In this document: in pieces, positions 20,471-31,659 of the stretch
Layout of the letters: each line of letters opens with the position of its first letter
How positions within the stretch are numbered: position 1 is the first letter of the stretch
Made by a program: the position numbers and the translations under genes
From: Prorocentrum cordatum
Lineage: Eukaryota > Sar > Dinophyceae > Prorocentrales > Prorocentraceae
Length of the DNA stretch: 64,000 nucleotides
Direction of reading: 5' to 3'
Assembly (NCBI GenBank): GCA_963575745.1
Contig: CAUYUJ010020148.1
Span: 1 to 64,000 of the forward strand
Notes under the pieces: generated by a model
Told to the model about the DNA's origin: nothing
The model's input: only the letters and a program-made list of their open reading frames with translations
The model's database searches: none

Positions 20471-22440
20471 CTGATGCTGATGATGATGAAGCTGATGATT
20501 TGATGATTCTGATGATGCTGAGACGGAGGACGAGGAGGAGGAGGAAGAGGAGGGGGAGGAGGAGGAGGAGGAGGAGGAGGAGGAGGAGGAGGAGGAGGAA
20601 TAGAAGGAGGAACAAGAGGAGGAGGAGGAGGAGGAGGAGGAGGAGGAGAAGAGGAGGAGGAGGGGGAGGAGGAGGAGGAGGAGGAGGAGGAGGAGGAGGA
20701 AGACGAGGAGGAGGAGGAGGAGGAAAGGGAGGAGGACTAGGAGGAGGTGAAGGAGAAGAAGAAGAAGAATAAGGACGAAAAGGAAAAGAAATCATAGGAG
20801 ACGGAATAGGATGACGGGGAAGAGGGGGAGGAGGAGGAGGAGCAGGATGATGAGGCGGGGGAACAGGAGGAGGAGGAGGAGGAGGAGGAGGAGGAGGAGG
20901 AGGAGGAGGAGAATGATAAGGATAAGGAGGAGGAGGAGGAGGAGGAGGAGGGAGAGGGAGGAGGAGGGCGAGAAAGATGAGCAGGAATATGATGATGATG
21001 ATGAGAAGGAGGAGGAGGAGGAGGAGGAGGAGGAGGAGGAAGAGGGGGGCGAGGACGTTGAGGAGGAATCTGATGATGATGAGGAGGAGGAGGAGCAGGA
21101 GGAGGAGGAGGAGAAGGAGGAGGAGGAGGAGGAGGAGCCCCTACCTCCAAGTCGAGCGTGGAGCCGACTGTGCTCTGTACAACAGGAGCCGGCCCATCGC
21201 TGACTGATCTCTTCCTTTTCTGCCTCCCCTTCTCTCGTCCCTCTTTTTGGCTTCTGGGATAGGCAACGAATCTTTCATGCCTTCAGTGTGCGTGCGTGCG
21301 TGCGTGCGAGGAGGAGGAGGAGGAGGAGGAGGAGGAGGGGGAGGGGGATGAGGAGGAGGAGACGGGAGGAGGAAGAGGAGGAGGAGAAGGAGGAGGAGGA
21401 GGAGGCGAAGGAGGAGGAGGAGGAGGAGAAGGAGGAGGAGGGCGAGGAGGAGGGGAGGAGGAGGGGGAGGGGGAGAAGGAGAAGGAGGAGGAGGAGAAGA
21501 AGGAAGAGAGGAAGAGGAGGAGGAACAGGAGGAGGGAGGAGGAGGAGGAGGAGGAGGAGGAGGAGGAGGAGAGAGGAGGAGGAGGAGGAGGAGGAGGAGG
21601 AGGAGGAGGAGGAGGACGAAGGTGAGGATGAGGACGAGGAGGAGGAGGAGGACGAGGAAGGAGGGAGGAGGAAGCGGAAGAGGAAGAGGACAAGCCAAAC
21701 ATCCAACGTCGCGTTTTGTTTACAACGTGTCTCCCCAAAGGTCTCGACCCCTTCCCCGAGACTGGCTTTCCATCCCGGGCCGTTTTTCCTACAACCCTGG
21801 GCCCCCGACAGGCCGAACACTGCAAACAGCTCCCCGTCATGTTTTTTCGCGCATCGCCGATGCCGCTACTCCCCAAATCTCTCCAGGGGCGCGTTCTGAC
21901 AAGAATTTTGAAGGGGATCAAACCGTGGCCAAGAAGGCTTCCCAATAGGTCCAAGACAGCCAGAACCACAGAAGGATAGCGGTGTCGGTACCTCTTGTGC
22001 CTCCAGGGCCAGGGCCTCTTCTGGGGAGGGGGGAACAAGGAGGGGGAAGGAGGAGGAGGAGGCGGAGGAGGAGGAGGAGGAGGGGGAGGAAGAGCAGGAG
22101 GAGGAGGATAAGGAGGAGGAGGAGGAGGATGAGGAGGAGAAGGCGGAAGAGGAAGTAGGAAGGAGGAAGGAGGAAGAAGGAAGGAGGGAGGAGGACGGAG
22201 GAAGGAGAAGGGAGGAAGGGGGAAGGAAGAAAGAGGAAGAAGGATGAAGGATGAAGGAGGACGAGGAGGAAGAGGAGGAGGAGAAGAAAGGAGAACATGG
22301 ACAGTAGTAACCGCACGAGGAGCAGAACGGTAGCGAAGAGGAGGAGGAGATAGAGGAGGAGGAGGAAGAAGAGGAGGAGGAGGAGGAGGAGGAGGAGGAG
22401 GAGGAGGAGGAGGAGGAGGACGGCGACGCGCGGCAGCTGC
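19660..22440. repeat. 2.5-kb purine-rich region: GGA blocks with a pure GAT array
   Basis: GGA-rich blocks at 19920-20010, 20520-21140, 21305-21665 and 22030-22430, with a GAT array at 20240-20500 that is pure for over 100 bp. Two non-repeat islands interrupt it: 20020-20235 (no convincing gene) and 21695-21990, which contains a dispersed-family copy (21695-21800). Confidence 0.9.
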
Positions 22441-22461
22441 GGCGGAGGAGGGCGGCCCCCG

Positions 22462-22577
22462 CCTGCGGATGGCCCCCGCCCTGCCGTCGAAGCTCGCGCG
22501 GAACTGGTGGAGCAGCAGGCGGTCGTGGAGGAGCGGTATGTTGTGCACCGCCATGAGGAACTTGGACGCGTCGTCCA
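22462..22577 (-). CDS. formin FH2 exon (post-knob segment)
   Basis: 116 nt, 38 codons plus two bases. Reads LDDASKFLMAVHNIP then LLHDRLLLHQFRASF. FH2 domains have here an AE.FL....IP.L..RL......F pattern, which this matches residue for residue in spacing. The acceptor is CCCCAG, and the entry is phase 0, as left by the exon ending at 28896. The donor is CGCAG|GC with two bases carried over to the next exon at 19296. Third positions are almost all G or C. Confidence 0.9.
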
Positions 22578-22598
22578 GCTGGGGACGGGGACTTAGTG

Positions 22599-22822
22599 GG
22601 CCCTGGAAACGACAGGGCCGTTTTTTATTACCGGTCCCGTTTTTTGTAGTTTTTGTTGCCGGTTCCGACGCCGTCGCCGTTCTTTTACGGGTTCCCGCTC
22701 CGGTTCCAATCCTGGAGCCGTTTTTTGTTGCCGTTTCCGGTCGCCGTTTTTGTTGCCGTTTCCATTTTCAAGGGGCACTTTTTCGAAAACAGTGAAAAAA
22801 CGGCCTTGCCGTTTATAGGAGG
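22599..22822 (-). mobile_element. GTGGGCCC foldback element, copy 1
   Basis: Starts GTGGGCCCTGGAAACGACAG and ends AAAAAACGGCCTTGCCGTTT, imperfect inverted ends around CCGTTTTTTGTTGCCG-type units. It is the reverse complement of the element at 57021-57264. Confidence 0.75.
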
Positions 22823-22964
22823 GGGATGTGGCGTCCCAGAGGGGCGCGTCCAAGAGGAGGGTTCGCGATGTGCGCGGCCCCGGGGGGGGGTGGGGCAGGG
22901 TACATCTTGAAACGAGGAGAGGGGAATTGAATTTCGAGGAGGTATCATGGACCCCACCATGAAA

Positions 22965-23595
22965 TCCCTCCCCATATAGAGTCACCGTTCCCGGGGAACG
23001 GCTTCTCGTCCCGAGTCGCTCTTTGACGGTCTCCCAGATATCGAAAACAGCGAAAATCCTCCTGTCGTGTGAGGGGGTCTGGTCGACCTCCCCCCGAGAG
23101 TCCCTCTTCCCCCGCGTGGCCGCCCCCGAGAAGGGAGCCAAGGACGGACCCATACCCCCTCGCTCGCCGCGATGGGTCACGACGGAAACTTTTACGGGCG
23201 TTCCCTTTGGCCTCCCCTGGGGCCCTCGCTGGCCCCCGGGACCTTCCAAGAGCAGCTCGGGGCCTCGAGCGGGAACGGGTTGCACGCGGCGGTTCCGGAA
23301 GAGAGCGCCCCCGTGCAGGACGTGTGGGAGATGGCCCGCAGCACCGCCCGCGACAAGTTGGTGTGCACGCCTCCTCTTGAGAGGGGCGCGCGGCAAGCGA
23401 GGCCCGAAGAAAGCCCCAAGAGGCCCCCGAGACGCCCCAAGAGGCCCCAAAAGGGCTCCCAAGAGGCCTCCACACGGCCCCCAAGAGGTCCCCGAGAGCC
23501 CCCTCGCGAGTCGGTCCCAGGGAAGGGGCCTTGATTTCTGGGGGGGCACGTTTCGTAACAAATCACGGTGTCGGGTGCCTGGAGAAAGCGGGAGG
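22965..23595. mobile_element. dispersed family copies and CCAAGAGGCCCC fragment
   Basis: 22965-23060 carries CCCGAGTCGCTCTTTGACGG in plus orientation. 23505-23595 carries the family in minus orientation. Between them, 23380-23530 is a short CCCCAAGAGGCCCC array. Confidence 0.65.
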
Positions 23596-24080
23596 GGACA
23601 CTTTTTCGGCCATTCCCATAGTCGGACTGATCGAAAAGGGACGTCTCGTCGTCGTCGTCGCCGAGACGGGGGAAGGAAAGAGAGGGGGTGCAGAGCAGCA
23701 GGAAAGCACGAGGCAGGAGAGGGCACAGGATGGGGAGGATGAGGACGAGGACGAGGACGAGGAGGAGGAGGAGGAGGAGGATTTCCTGATGTAAGACAGC
23801 GGGATGAAAAGGAAGGCGCGGCCGCGATGACGTCGAAAGAGCACGCCGAATGCGATCCTGCTGTTGCCTTGTCCGGTTCTAGCCAGAAGTCCGCATCGTT
23901 CAAAGCAGCGTTTCAGAATTGCTTCGAGGCGTTTCACTTGTTTGGGCTTTTGCATGGCCCGATCCCTCTTCTTTCTGGCGGAGCAAGAACAAGTCTGCCC
24001 CCACACCTCTGCCAAAAGCGGGTTTGGGCTAGAACTTCAAAATAATCCACCCGCGTCGACGATGACGCTCCAGGAGCTAG
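23596..24080. other. intron, no gene called; short GAC and GGA runs
   Basis: CGTCGTCG at 23640-23660 and GAC/GAG repeats at 23735-23785. Nothing else was recognised. Confidence 0.5.
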
Positions 24081-24081
24081 A

Positions 24082-24245
24082 TATCCGACGTCGTGTACTT
24101 TTGTTCCAGGATGTGGCACCCTGCATGTCTGGAACATTGGACTGGCTTCTTCACTCCCCACCCTGAGCAATCTCTTGACTGTCGCGGGGCCCGCCAAGGT
24201 CCCCCCAGAGGCCGAAAATAGCCAACCAAGGCGCAACTCGGACTG
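24082..24245 (+). mobile_element. dispersed family copy, 24.1 kb
   Basis: TATCCGACGTCGTG, TGTTCCAGGATGTGGC, TCTTGACTGTCGCGGGG and CAGAGGCCGAAAATAGCCAA in family order. Confidence 0.7.
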
Positions 24246-24739
24246 TGACACATCGGGGATCTCGAACACCTCTGGCGGTTCTGGAGGATGCCTCGGGCGC
24301 CGCGGCCGTTCCGGAGCGCCGCCGGCCGGGGACGCTCTGAGAGCGTCCCAGAACGCTCTGGAACGACTGACCCCAGTCCTGGCCCCGCCCCACGCCCCCC
24401 CTCCCGACAGCGGCTGCTGTTGGACACGGGCTGTTCTGCCTCAGAAGGACAGCGTCCGCGGCGACGCCGACAGCGAGTCCTGCCCATTGTGGGCAAGAAA
24501 TGCTGTTCGTTCTCGACGAAATTTTCCCGCACCCTCAGATCAGAAGTTGCCACAACTTACAGCAATCTCGCAATTCGCCACAGGAGCCCTGGACCATATC
24601 TTTCTGCGTCGCTGTTCGAGCCGGGCCGATCTGTGAGGGTCCGGGCGGGGGGAACCGCGCGAAAACGCCCGTTGTGAGCAAAACGTGCGACGCCAGGACC
24701 TCAGGGTACCCACGCACGCCCCCCCCACCCACTGGGCGG

Positions 24740-24945
24740 CGCAGCAGCCTGTCGGCGGCGAACCCAAGGGGGAAGTGAGAAAGGGCGGGCCTTCTCAGAA
24801 GGCTCGGAGGTCTGGCCTTCGGGGGGAATGTTCTAAGCCTTCCCCGACGACAAAGAAAACCTCTCAGAAGGCCGGAAGCCTTCTGAGAAGTCCTGCCGCC
24901 TTCTGAGAAGGCCTTTTCTTTCTCACTCCCCCCCCGCAGCGCAGC
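24740..24945. mobile_element. CTTCTGAGAAGGCC foldback element, copy 1
   Basis: Ends are inverted: GTGAGAAAGGGCGGGCCTTC near 24776 and AAGGCCTTTTCTTTCTCAC near 24937. The interior is full of AGAAGGC/GCCTTCT palindromes. Relatives are at 44370-44560, 62800-62985, 54030-54165 and 56840-56960, with a short one at 27320-27365. Confidence 0.75.
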
Positions 24946-25069
24946 AGTCTGGGCGGGACAAGCGGCCGCTTGCCTGCGCGATCGGCTGCCCGGACTCGCG
25001 GTACTGTTTCGCGACCTGCGGGGCGCGGCTGCGGCGGCGGTCGCGCGGCGGCGGGGGGCGGCCGGGGGG

Positions 25070-25600
25070 GGAGGGCGAGGGAGGAGCAACGAGGAGGAAA
25101 AAGAGGAGGAAGAGGAGGAGGAGAAGGATGAGGACGAGGAGGAAGAGGACGAGGAGGAGAAGGAATAGGAGGAGGAGGCGGATGAGGAGAACAAGGAGCA
25201 ACGTATGATGATGATAATGATGACGATTCGGCGGAGGGGAGGGAGGAGGAGGAGGAGGAGGAGGAGGAGGAGGAGGAGGAGGAGGAGGAGGAGGGGGATG
25301 TTGCACCACATTCATTGCTTCACATAGATTGTAATCGAAACATCTCACCACATGGAGTACATACTGAAGATTGGCACACCGAACATTGCGCAACGTAGCT
25401 TGTACCACGTATTCTGCATCACATATATTGCCTCACATAGATTTCACGTCAAAAACGCAGGTTGCACAACACATATTGCATCAAGTTGATTGCATAACGT
25501 AGGATGCGCAACATATATTGCGCAACCGGGATGGGTAGAACACACAATCTTTGGGGTCCACGCTGGCTGACATACCTCTACGTATCTCGAAAGGTTCCGA
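25070..25600 (+). repeat. GGA tract and degenerate TTGCACCACATA array, copy 2
   Basis: GGA-rich 25070-25295, then degenerate ATTGCATCACATA units (25300-25540) and the conserved tail GGGTCCACGCTGGCTGA, as at 6065-6480. Confidence 0.8.
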
Positions 25601-27590
25601 AGAACGGGGAAAAAGGAATCCATAAACGCGGGCACAGGAATAACATCGTTTAACTTTCTACGGGGAACATTTACATAGGCGAGCAGTGGCAGACATAATG
25701 CTTCAGACAATCGCGCTCCCCAGGGCATCCCTAGACACAGCCCGTGTAGGAAGAGGAGGATGATGATGATGATGAGGAGGAGGAGGAGGAGCAACACAGG
25801 AGGAACAGGAGGAGGGGGAGGACAGGACACAGGACATCCGCAGAAAGGGGGGTCAACGCCAACACGCCTAGACTGGTGCCCTGCGCGCGTCTGCAAGATC
25901 CCCCGCGATTTGGTTGCGCAACAGCCCTGGCTTGTCACAAGGGCCGGCAGGGGGCATATCCCGCAGCTTCAGGGAGTGAACTCCGAGGTGGCCCCGCAAG
26001 AAGAGGCTCGCCACCTTGTGAGTGCGAGTCCCTGCGGGTCAGTGCGGGGGGAGCAGCTGCTCGAGAAGGAGGGGGGTAGGGGGCCGACGTAGTCATGGTC
26101 CTCGCTCGCTCGCTCACCCAATTCAGGGCCGATCGGTCCGAAGCCCGCAGTTGCAAAAGGGAAAGCAGGGCCCTGGCGTGCCTTCCGTGCGCTGTCCTAG
26201 TCCTGGCGCTCGCCCTCCTCCTCCTCCTCCTCGTCCTCCTCCTCCGCCTCTCTTTGCAAGCACAGAACACGAGTGCTTCTCCCCTCTCTCCCCTGACACT
26301 GCCCGCGTGTGCTTGCGCCTCTTTCGCGCACTGTTTTTTTTCGTACACGAGATTTCTAACATTTACCTTATACGTTTCGGCTAGGTCGGTATGTGCTATC
26401 CTTGACCAAATTTCACATTTCAGGGTCGGTGCCTTGCTCTCGTCGTTCTGAATGGTGCTTTCACCCCAGCGCAAGCTACATGTCTGGATCCGGCTCAATG
26501 CTTGTCGTTGCCGCCCCCCCTGTTTTCTCCTCCCCCACCCTCCGCTGATCCCCCTGCGAAATCAGATCGGCTCGGTCACGACAAGATGCACAGCAACGCT
26601 ACGCAAGCATCGGGCCGCGTCAGATCGTCGGAATATCGAGCTCGAATCGGACCGAACTAGCCGAAATCGACATCGATCTGGATGGACGAGATTGAAATTG
26701 GAACCGCGGACTTGGCGCGATCGCACCCAGCTTGACCTCCCCCTCCTCTCCCTCCCCTCTTCCCCGCGGAGGGTTGAGACGCTCGCCCTCCTCGCCAGAG
26801 GGCCCAGGAGGAGCACAAGCAGGAGCTTCAGAGTGAAGGGGAAGAGGAGGGGGATGATGAGTGTAGTGCATTGCGGATGCCCTTGAGGGTAGGCATGGCC
26901 ATGTCGGGCCAGTCGGATTTTCACGGGCTCTCCAGTCCTGGAAGCCGTGCTCGTGAAGGTCGGGAGGACAAACCTTCTGGTCCCAGAGCTTGTTTCTGGG
27001 ACCCCTGCTGGCACAACTTATGTTGTTCCCGTTCTACTTAAGGGCCACATCCCATAAATAATTTAGAGCACCCAGAAAAGTATCAAAAGAGTGTCGAAAC
27101 AGTGTCGAAACAGTGTCGGGCGAGTGTCTCCCAGGGCCCGACACGTCAAAACCCTTAAATTTCGATACTTTTGTGGGGCGCTCGGAATTCTTCCTGGTTT
27201 TCAAAGCCAAAGTAGGTTGGAGCATCAGAAGGCACAGCAGGAGGAGGCGGAAGCAGAGGAAGGGCATGGCCGGGGGATAGGGATTGGCGGCGCACGCATG
27301 GGGGGTACGGGGAGTGGTGACGGCTCCTTGGAAGGAGGCTGCTTCTAAGAAGCAGTCCCCCCCTCTCCCTACCCCCTTTTGCGCGCCGCCGAGAAGGAGC
27401 CGTCGAACAGAAACAAAACCTCCCTTCCCCGCGACGGGAGGCCAGAGAGGGATCGTGCAGACCTTGGCCGAGGCAGCGCTGCGAGCCCGTCCTCTGCGCA
27501 CGAGAGGGCTCAGGTGCACGCAGGGGCCAAAGAGCGGTCGGGCAGGATGGCACCACGCTGACTACAGCAGACGTGTGCGATAAGAGATCT
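25601..27590. other. intron stretch, mostly unique; no gene called
   Basis: Small GGA/GAT runs at 25755-25830, a TCC run at 26215-26245, a repeated GTGTCGAAACA motif at 27090-27120, and a short AAGGAGGCTGCTTCTAAGAAG foldback at 27330-27355. Frames on either strand lack splice or codon-bias support. Confidence 0.5.
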
Positions 27591-28460
27591 TGCTAGCTGC
27601 TTGTGTACACCGCAGCGCCTGTCTAGACAACATGGCCTGTGTACACCACAATGCGGGTGTACACGACAGCAGCCGTGTGCACCACAGCGCCTGTGTACAC
27701 TGCGGTGATTGTACGCACCAAAGGAGCGATGTGCACCACAACGCATGGCGAACATTTGCGTCACTGCGCTTCCGCGCACCTCCAAGGTCCCGCCGGAGCC
27801 CAAATCTGGAAAAATCCCCAGGGGCCCGAACGTATCAGATTCAAGATGTAAGTTATTTTCGTGACTATTTATTTTTCTGGCCCAGGGTGCGGTTCCCCCG
27901 TTTTTGGCCGACCATGTCTGTGGACACCACGGTGCCTGTCTGGCGTGCGCCACGACGCCTTTGTACATCACAAGTGCTTGTGTACACCGCAGCGCCTGTC
28001 TACACAACCATGCCTGTGTACGCCACAGTGCCTGTGTACACCACACACTGCTTGTGTACACTACGACGCCTATGTGCACCACGGTTGCTGCTGCAGCACC
28101 ACACTCGTGCACCACAGCTCTGGTGCACCAAAGTGCTTGTGTACACCACAGAACTGCGTACACTTCCAGGACCCCCGGCAGGACCGAACTCTCGAAAATC
28201 GTGGGGGATCCGTACGTATCAAATCCAATCTGCAACTTTGTGATTATGGGCTTCTCTTGCGCAGGGAACGGTCCCGTCGCTTAGGCCCACAACGCCCGTG
28301 TACACCATAGCGTGCTCCGCGCGACCTGCGTGCACTTATGCTTACGTGCGCCACAACGCCTGCGTACACAACACATCCTGCTGCAAAAGCAGGAAAGGCG
28401 CGCACCAAATCGCCTCGCTTCCTGCGCACAACGCAATGCCCGTGTAAGCGCTGCCCAAGT
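27590..28460 (+). repeat. 18-bp TGTACACCACAGCGCC array with higher-order spacers
   Basis: Arrays of an ~18-bp unit (27595-27760, 27910-28160, 28290-28450) alternate with homologous ~130-bp spacers (27770-27905 and 28160-28290, sharing CGTATCA and CAGGG blocks), giving a higher-order repeat of about 330-350 bp. Confidence 0.8.
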
Positions 28461-28487
28461 GCACCTCCAGATGCCTATGGACGACGA

Positions 28488-28565
28488 CTGTCGTCGTCTG
28501 TCGTCGTCGTCGTCGTCGTCGTCGTCGCTCGTCGTCGTCTGTCGTCGTCTGTCGTCGTCGTCTTC
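28488..28565. repeat. (TCG)n microsatellite
   Basis: Nearly pure TCG/CGT for ~70 bp. Confidence 0.9.
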
Positions 28566-28895
28566 TCCCAGTACCACTCCAAGCCCTAACGTTTCGCCAA
28601 CGTGCATCCAAACACCAGCATGCTGTGGCGAACACCACCGTGCCTTTGAACACAACGCTCCGTGCGCGCTCCCTGCGTCCACTCCCCCTGGACCTGCACA
28701 ACTGGCTAGGTTAGGTTATCCTGGGGGGGGGCGAGCCAAGTAACACGGGTTATCGCCGGTTCCTAAAACAAAGTCTCTACGGGTGTCCGATGGTTGCGTG
28801 AATCTCTTGTAATCTCCTGCGCCAGTCTGGCATCCGAGATACTTCTTCGCGGCATTGCGCTTGCTTGGCCACCCCCTTTCAGCAGTCCCGCCAGC

Positions 28896-28970
28896 CTCGA
28901 TCTCCTCCAATGTTGGGAGCACGGTGGGCTCGTGCGTCCTGGGCTCCGTCGTGAGGAGGAGGTCCGTGGT
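28896..28970 (-). CDS. formin FH2 exon (knob end)
   Basis: 75 nt, 25 codons, phase 0 at both ends. Reads TTDLLLTTEPRTHEP then TVLPTLEEIE. In FH2 this stretch follows the LD..L turn (...LL...P....E). Joined to its neighbours it gives a 41-residue spacing from the VLS turn to HNIP, close to the family's usual ~43. The acceptor is CGCCAG behind a C-rich tract and the donor is GAG|GC. The match is one of spacing and pattern, weaker than at the neighbouring exons. Confidence 0.7.
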
Positions 28971-29279
28971 CTGGCGAACGAGGGCGGCGGGGGGGCCACT
29001 GGGGGAGACACTGCTCCTGCTGCTGCTCCTTATCCTCGTCCTTATTTCCGTATAAACGCGTATATCTGAATATATCCGCCACGGCGCCTTTGGCACGAAG
29101 TGGGATGCCCCACGGCTCGTGCAAGACTGAAAAGTAGAGGCTGTGCTGCTGCTGCTGCAGCCAGACTTGTAAGTCTTTCTGAGGGCACGCGCCAAACGTT
29201 TCCAAAACGGTCCTGAGCGATTAAGGTTTCCTGGGCTGCCTCCCGTGATTTCTGGGGTGTTTCCTGCAAGTCCCCTTGA

Positions 29280-30070
29280 CGCTGTGTCCACCCGCAACGG
29301 TCCAGGAGAGCCCCGACTTGCCGTCGCATAACTCAAATATGTTGTCAACAGCCTCGGGAATGCCCCAGACGCCTCCAAGACAGCCCAGAGGCCTCCAACA
29401 GCACCCCAACGAGGGCCCTAAGAGGCAAACGTTATTGATGTCCCTTCGCTTAGTAAGGATTTCAACGTTCGCGCCTTTCGGTTCCCCGACGCTCCAAGAC
29501 GGCCCGCGAGGCCCCGAGTATCGCCACAAAACGGCCCCAGAGGCCCCCAGGAGGACCCCAAGGCAACCCTAGATGCCCCAATGAGGCCAAAGAGGTATCC
29601 AAGACGGCCCGAGAGGGCACAGTAACAGCCCCAACAGGGTGTCCAGATGGGGAACCCGACAGGACAGCCCTCGGCCCGGAGGGGACCCCAAGGAGGCCCC
29701 AGGAGGCCCCGAAGAGGCTCCCGAGAGGCCCCCGATAGGCCCCCAAGAGGCCCTAAGCGCCCCCTAAGAGGCCCCCAAGAGGCTCCGAAGACGCCCACAA
29801 ACTGATTCCAAGAAGCCCACGAGAGCGCTCCGAAGAGACGCGAAGAAGCATGCCTGAGAACTCCAATCCACAACCCAGGCATGGTGGAGAGATGGGCCGA
29901 CAACAACATATGTACATCCATACATACGTACAGACATACGTACAGACATACGTACATATATACATACATACATACATACATACATACATACATACATACA
30001 TACATACATACATACATACAAACGCTCCATATACTCCATCTCTGCCAAGTTGCTGGCCGATGGTGACGCA
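29280..30070 (+). mobile_element. CCAAGAGGCCCC-type element (partial) and (CATA)n
   Basis: CCAAGACGGCCC-type units surround a core at 29425-29495 (TTGATGTCCC, TTTCGGTTCCCCGACG) equivalent to those in the fuller copies. A CATA array (29920-30020) follows. Confidence 0.75.
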
Positions 30071-30780
30071 CTCCGGGCTATTCCATCCGACCCACCAAAC
30101 AACAAAACAAAGACGACGTTCTTCGTATCAACAACGACGCTTCCCCGTCGACATTGCAAAACGCGGGGCACGAGTGGCACGGGGCTCGCATCGCGCGCAA
30201 AAGGGCGACATCTCGCTCTCGCCTCGGCGACGAGCTTCTTCTCTTGAGCATTGAACTCCCGTTGGTTCAAGGCCGGCAGTTTTCGTTCGCCAATTCTGCC
30301 GACAACGGGGTCGCGCGCGAGCGGGCGAAACGAAGATTTCGCCCGGAAGCGGCGCTTCCGCATTGGCGCGGCGCATGTCAGGCTCGAGCTAAAACAATGT
30401 TTGTCGTTTTCGTTTTGTGTTAGGTTTTCCTTGTTCTGTCTTCTGTTCCCCCTGTGCTGCCAAACGAAATCAACACGCAAACGGTCTACGAAGTCGCCAA
30501 AACACCGTTTAGTTCGAAACCTGGCGCATGTTTTTCACTCGCCCACTCATTGGGACTGGGGCTTCATCCGGGCGGGCAATGTAACGCCCCCGCCCAAACC
30601 CCGCGCACATTTTACGTGAAAATGGCGGTCCCGCCCGGGCGCGGCGCAAATTTGTTTCGCTCGCCGAGTCGCTGGAGACCGGCTGCGAGGGCGCGCGCGA
30701 GCGGGCGATGTGCTGTCATCACCCCAGCGCCGCGCAGATTTCGTGTGTTTCTCCTCCTCTTCCTCCTACTCCGTTCCTTA
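30071..30780. repeat. degenerate GCGCGAGCGGGCGA repeats; no gene called
   Basis: GCGCGAGCGGGCGA and close variants at ~30180, 30310 and 30690, spread through otherwise unique sequence. Confidence 0.5.
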
Positions 30781-30784
30781 TCCT

Positions 30785-31650
30785 TATGAAAAACTCCTCC
30801 CTGTCGCACCCCGAAACCTGTCGAAAGGGCGGACCGGGCGTTTCGCCTGAGACTTCCTTACCGTTCGTTACCCTGAAGTTAAACAACCGACAACAAATTC
30901 ACACATTCACGCATGGAGTGCAGATGGTTTTCAAAATGTGGCTCTCGCCTGAGCGCCGCGCACATTCGTCTTCAAACATTGCAAGAGCTTCACGGATTGA
31001 GGGCGGGCCATTTTCAAAATATAGCTCTCGCCCAAAGCCGCGCGCATTCGGTTTAAACGTTCGCGAGAGTTTCACGGATGGGGGGGGGCGGCTCTTTTTC
31101 AAAATATGGCTCTCGCCTTAGCGCGGCGCGCAATCGTTTCACAAGTTCGCACAAATTTCACGGATGGCGGGCGGCTCGTTTTCAAAATACGGCTCTCGCC
31201 TTAGCGCGGCGTACATTCGTCTTAAACATTTGCAAGAGCTTCACGGATTGAGGGCGGATGGTCTTAAAACTTGCCTCCAGCCTTCGTCGTTTCAAACGTT
31301 TGCAAGAGTTTCACAAGTTCCCATGGGCAACCTACCAGAAACTGTGTTTTGGAACGACTCGAGATTGCCAGGGCGCAACAGTTACGCAGATTCGCGGTGT
31401 TGAAGTCCCAAAAACGGCATTTTTGCACGATCCAGAATCGCCACGACGCAACAAACAGCTTCATTCGTGGCGCTGTGGTCCTAGGAATGTGTTTTGGTAC
31501 GCTTCAGGATCTTCAAATTCTTGTCTCCAACCAGGGCACTTCCTGCAGTGGAAATGAATCCTTGCCAGGACCTGTGAAGAGGGAGCCTGGGAGGAGGGTT
31601 AATTCCAACATCGTTGATGCGTCTTGGGTTTACAAAGGTCCTCCTTCATT
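30785..31650 (+). mobile_element. CTCTCGCC composite family, copy 2
   Basis: Head CTCCCTGTCGCACCCC...GGGCGTTTCGCCTGAGA. Then ~83-bp units (GGCTCTCGCCTTAGCGCGGC) at 30941, 31023, 31107 and 31191. Then CAGAAACTGTGTTTTGGAAC-type units and a terminal block with TCTTGGGTTTACA before a TCC-rich run. Confidence 0.85.
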
Positions 31651-31659
31651 CCTTTTCCT

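Noticed and set aside
20053-21700. Long Asp-, Glu-, Arg-, Ser- and Pro-rich frames on both strands
   Set aside because: Pure translations of GAT and GGA arrays.
27590-28460. CRISPR-like array
   Set aside because: The 18-bp units are adjacent and degenerate, and the spacers are homologous to each other; the genome is eukaryotic.
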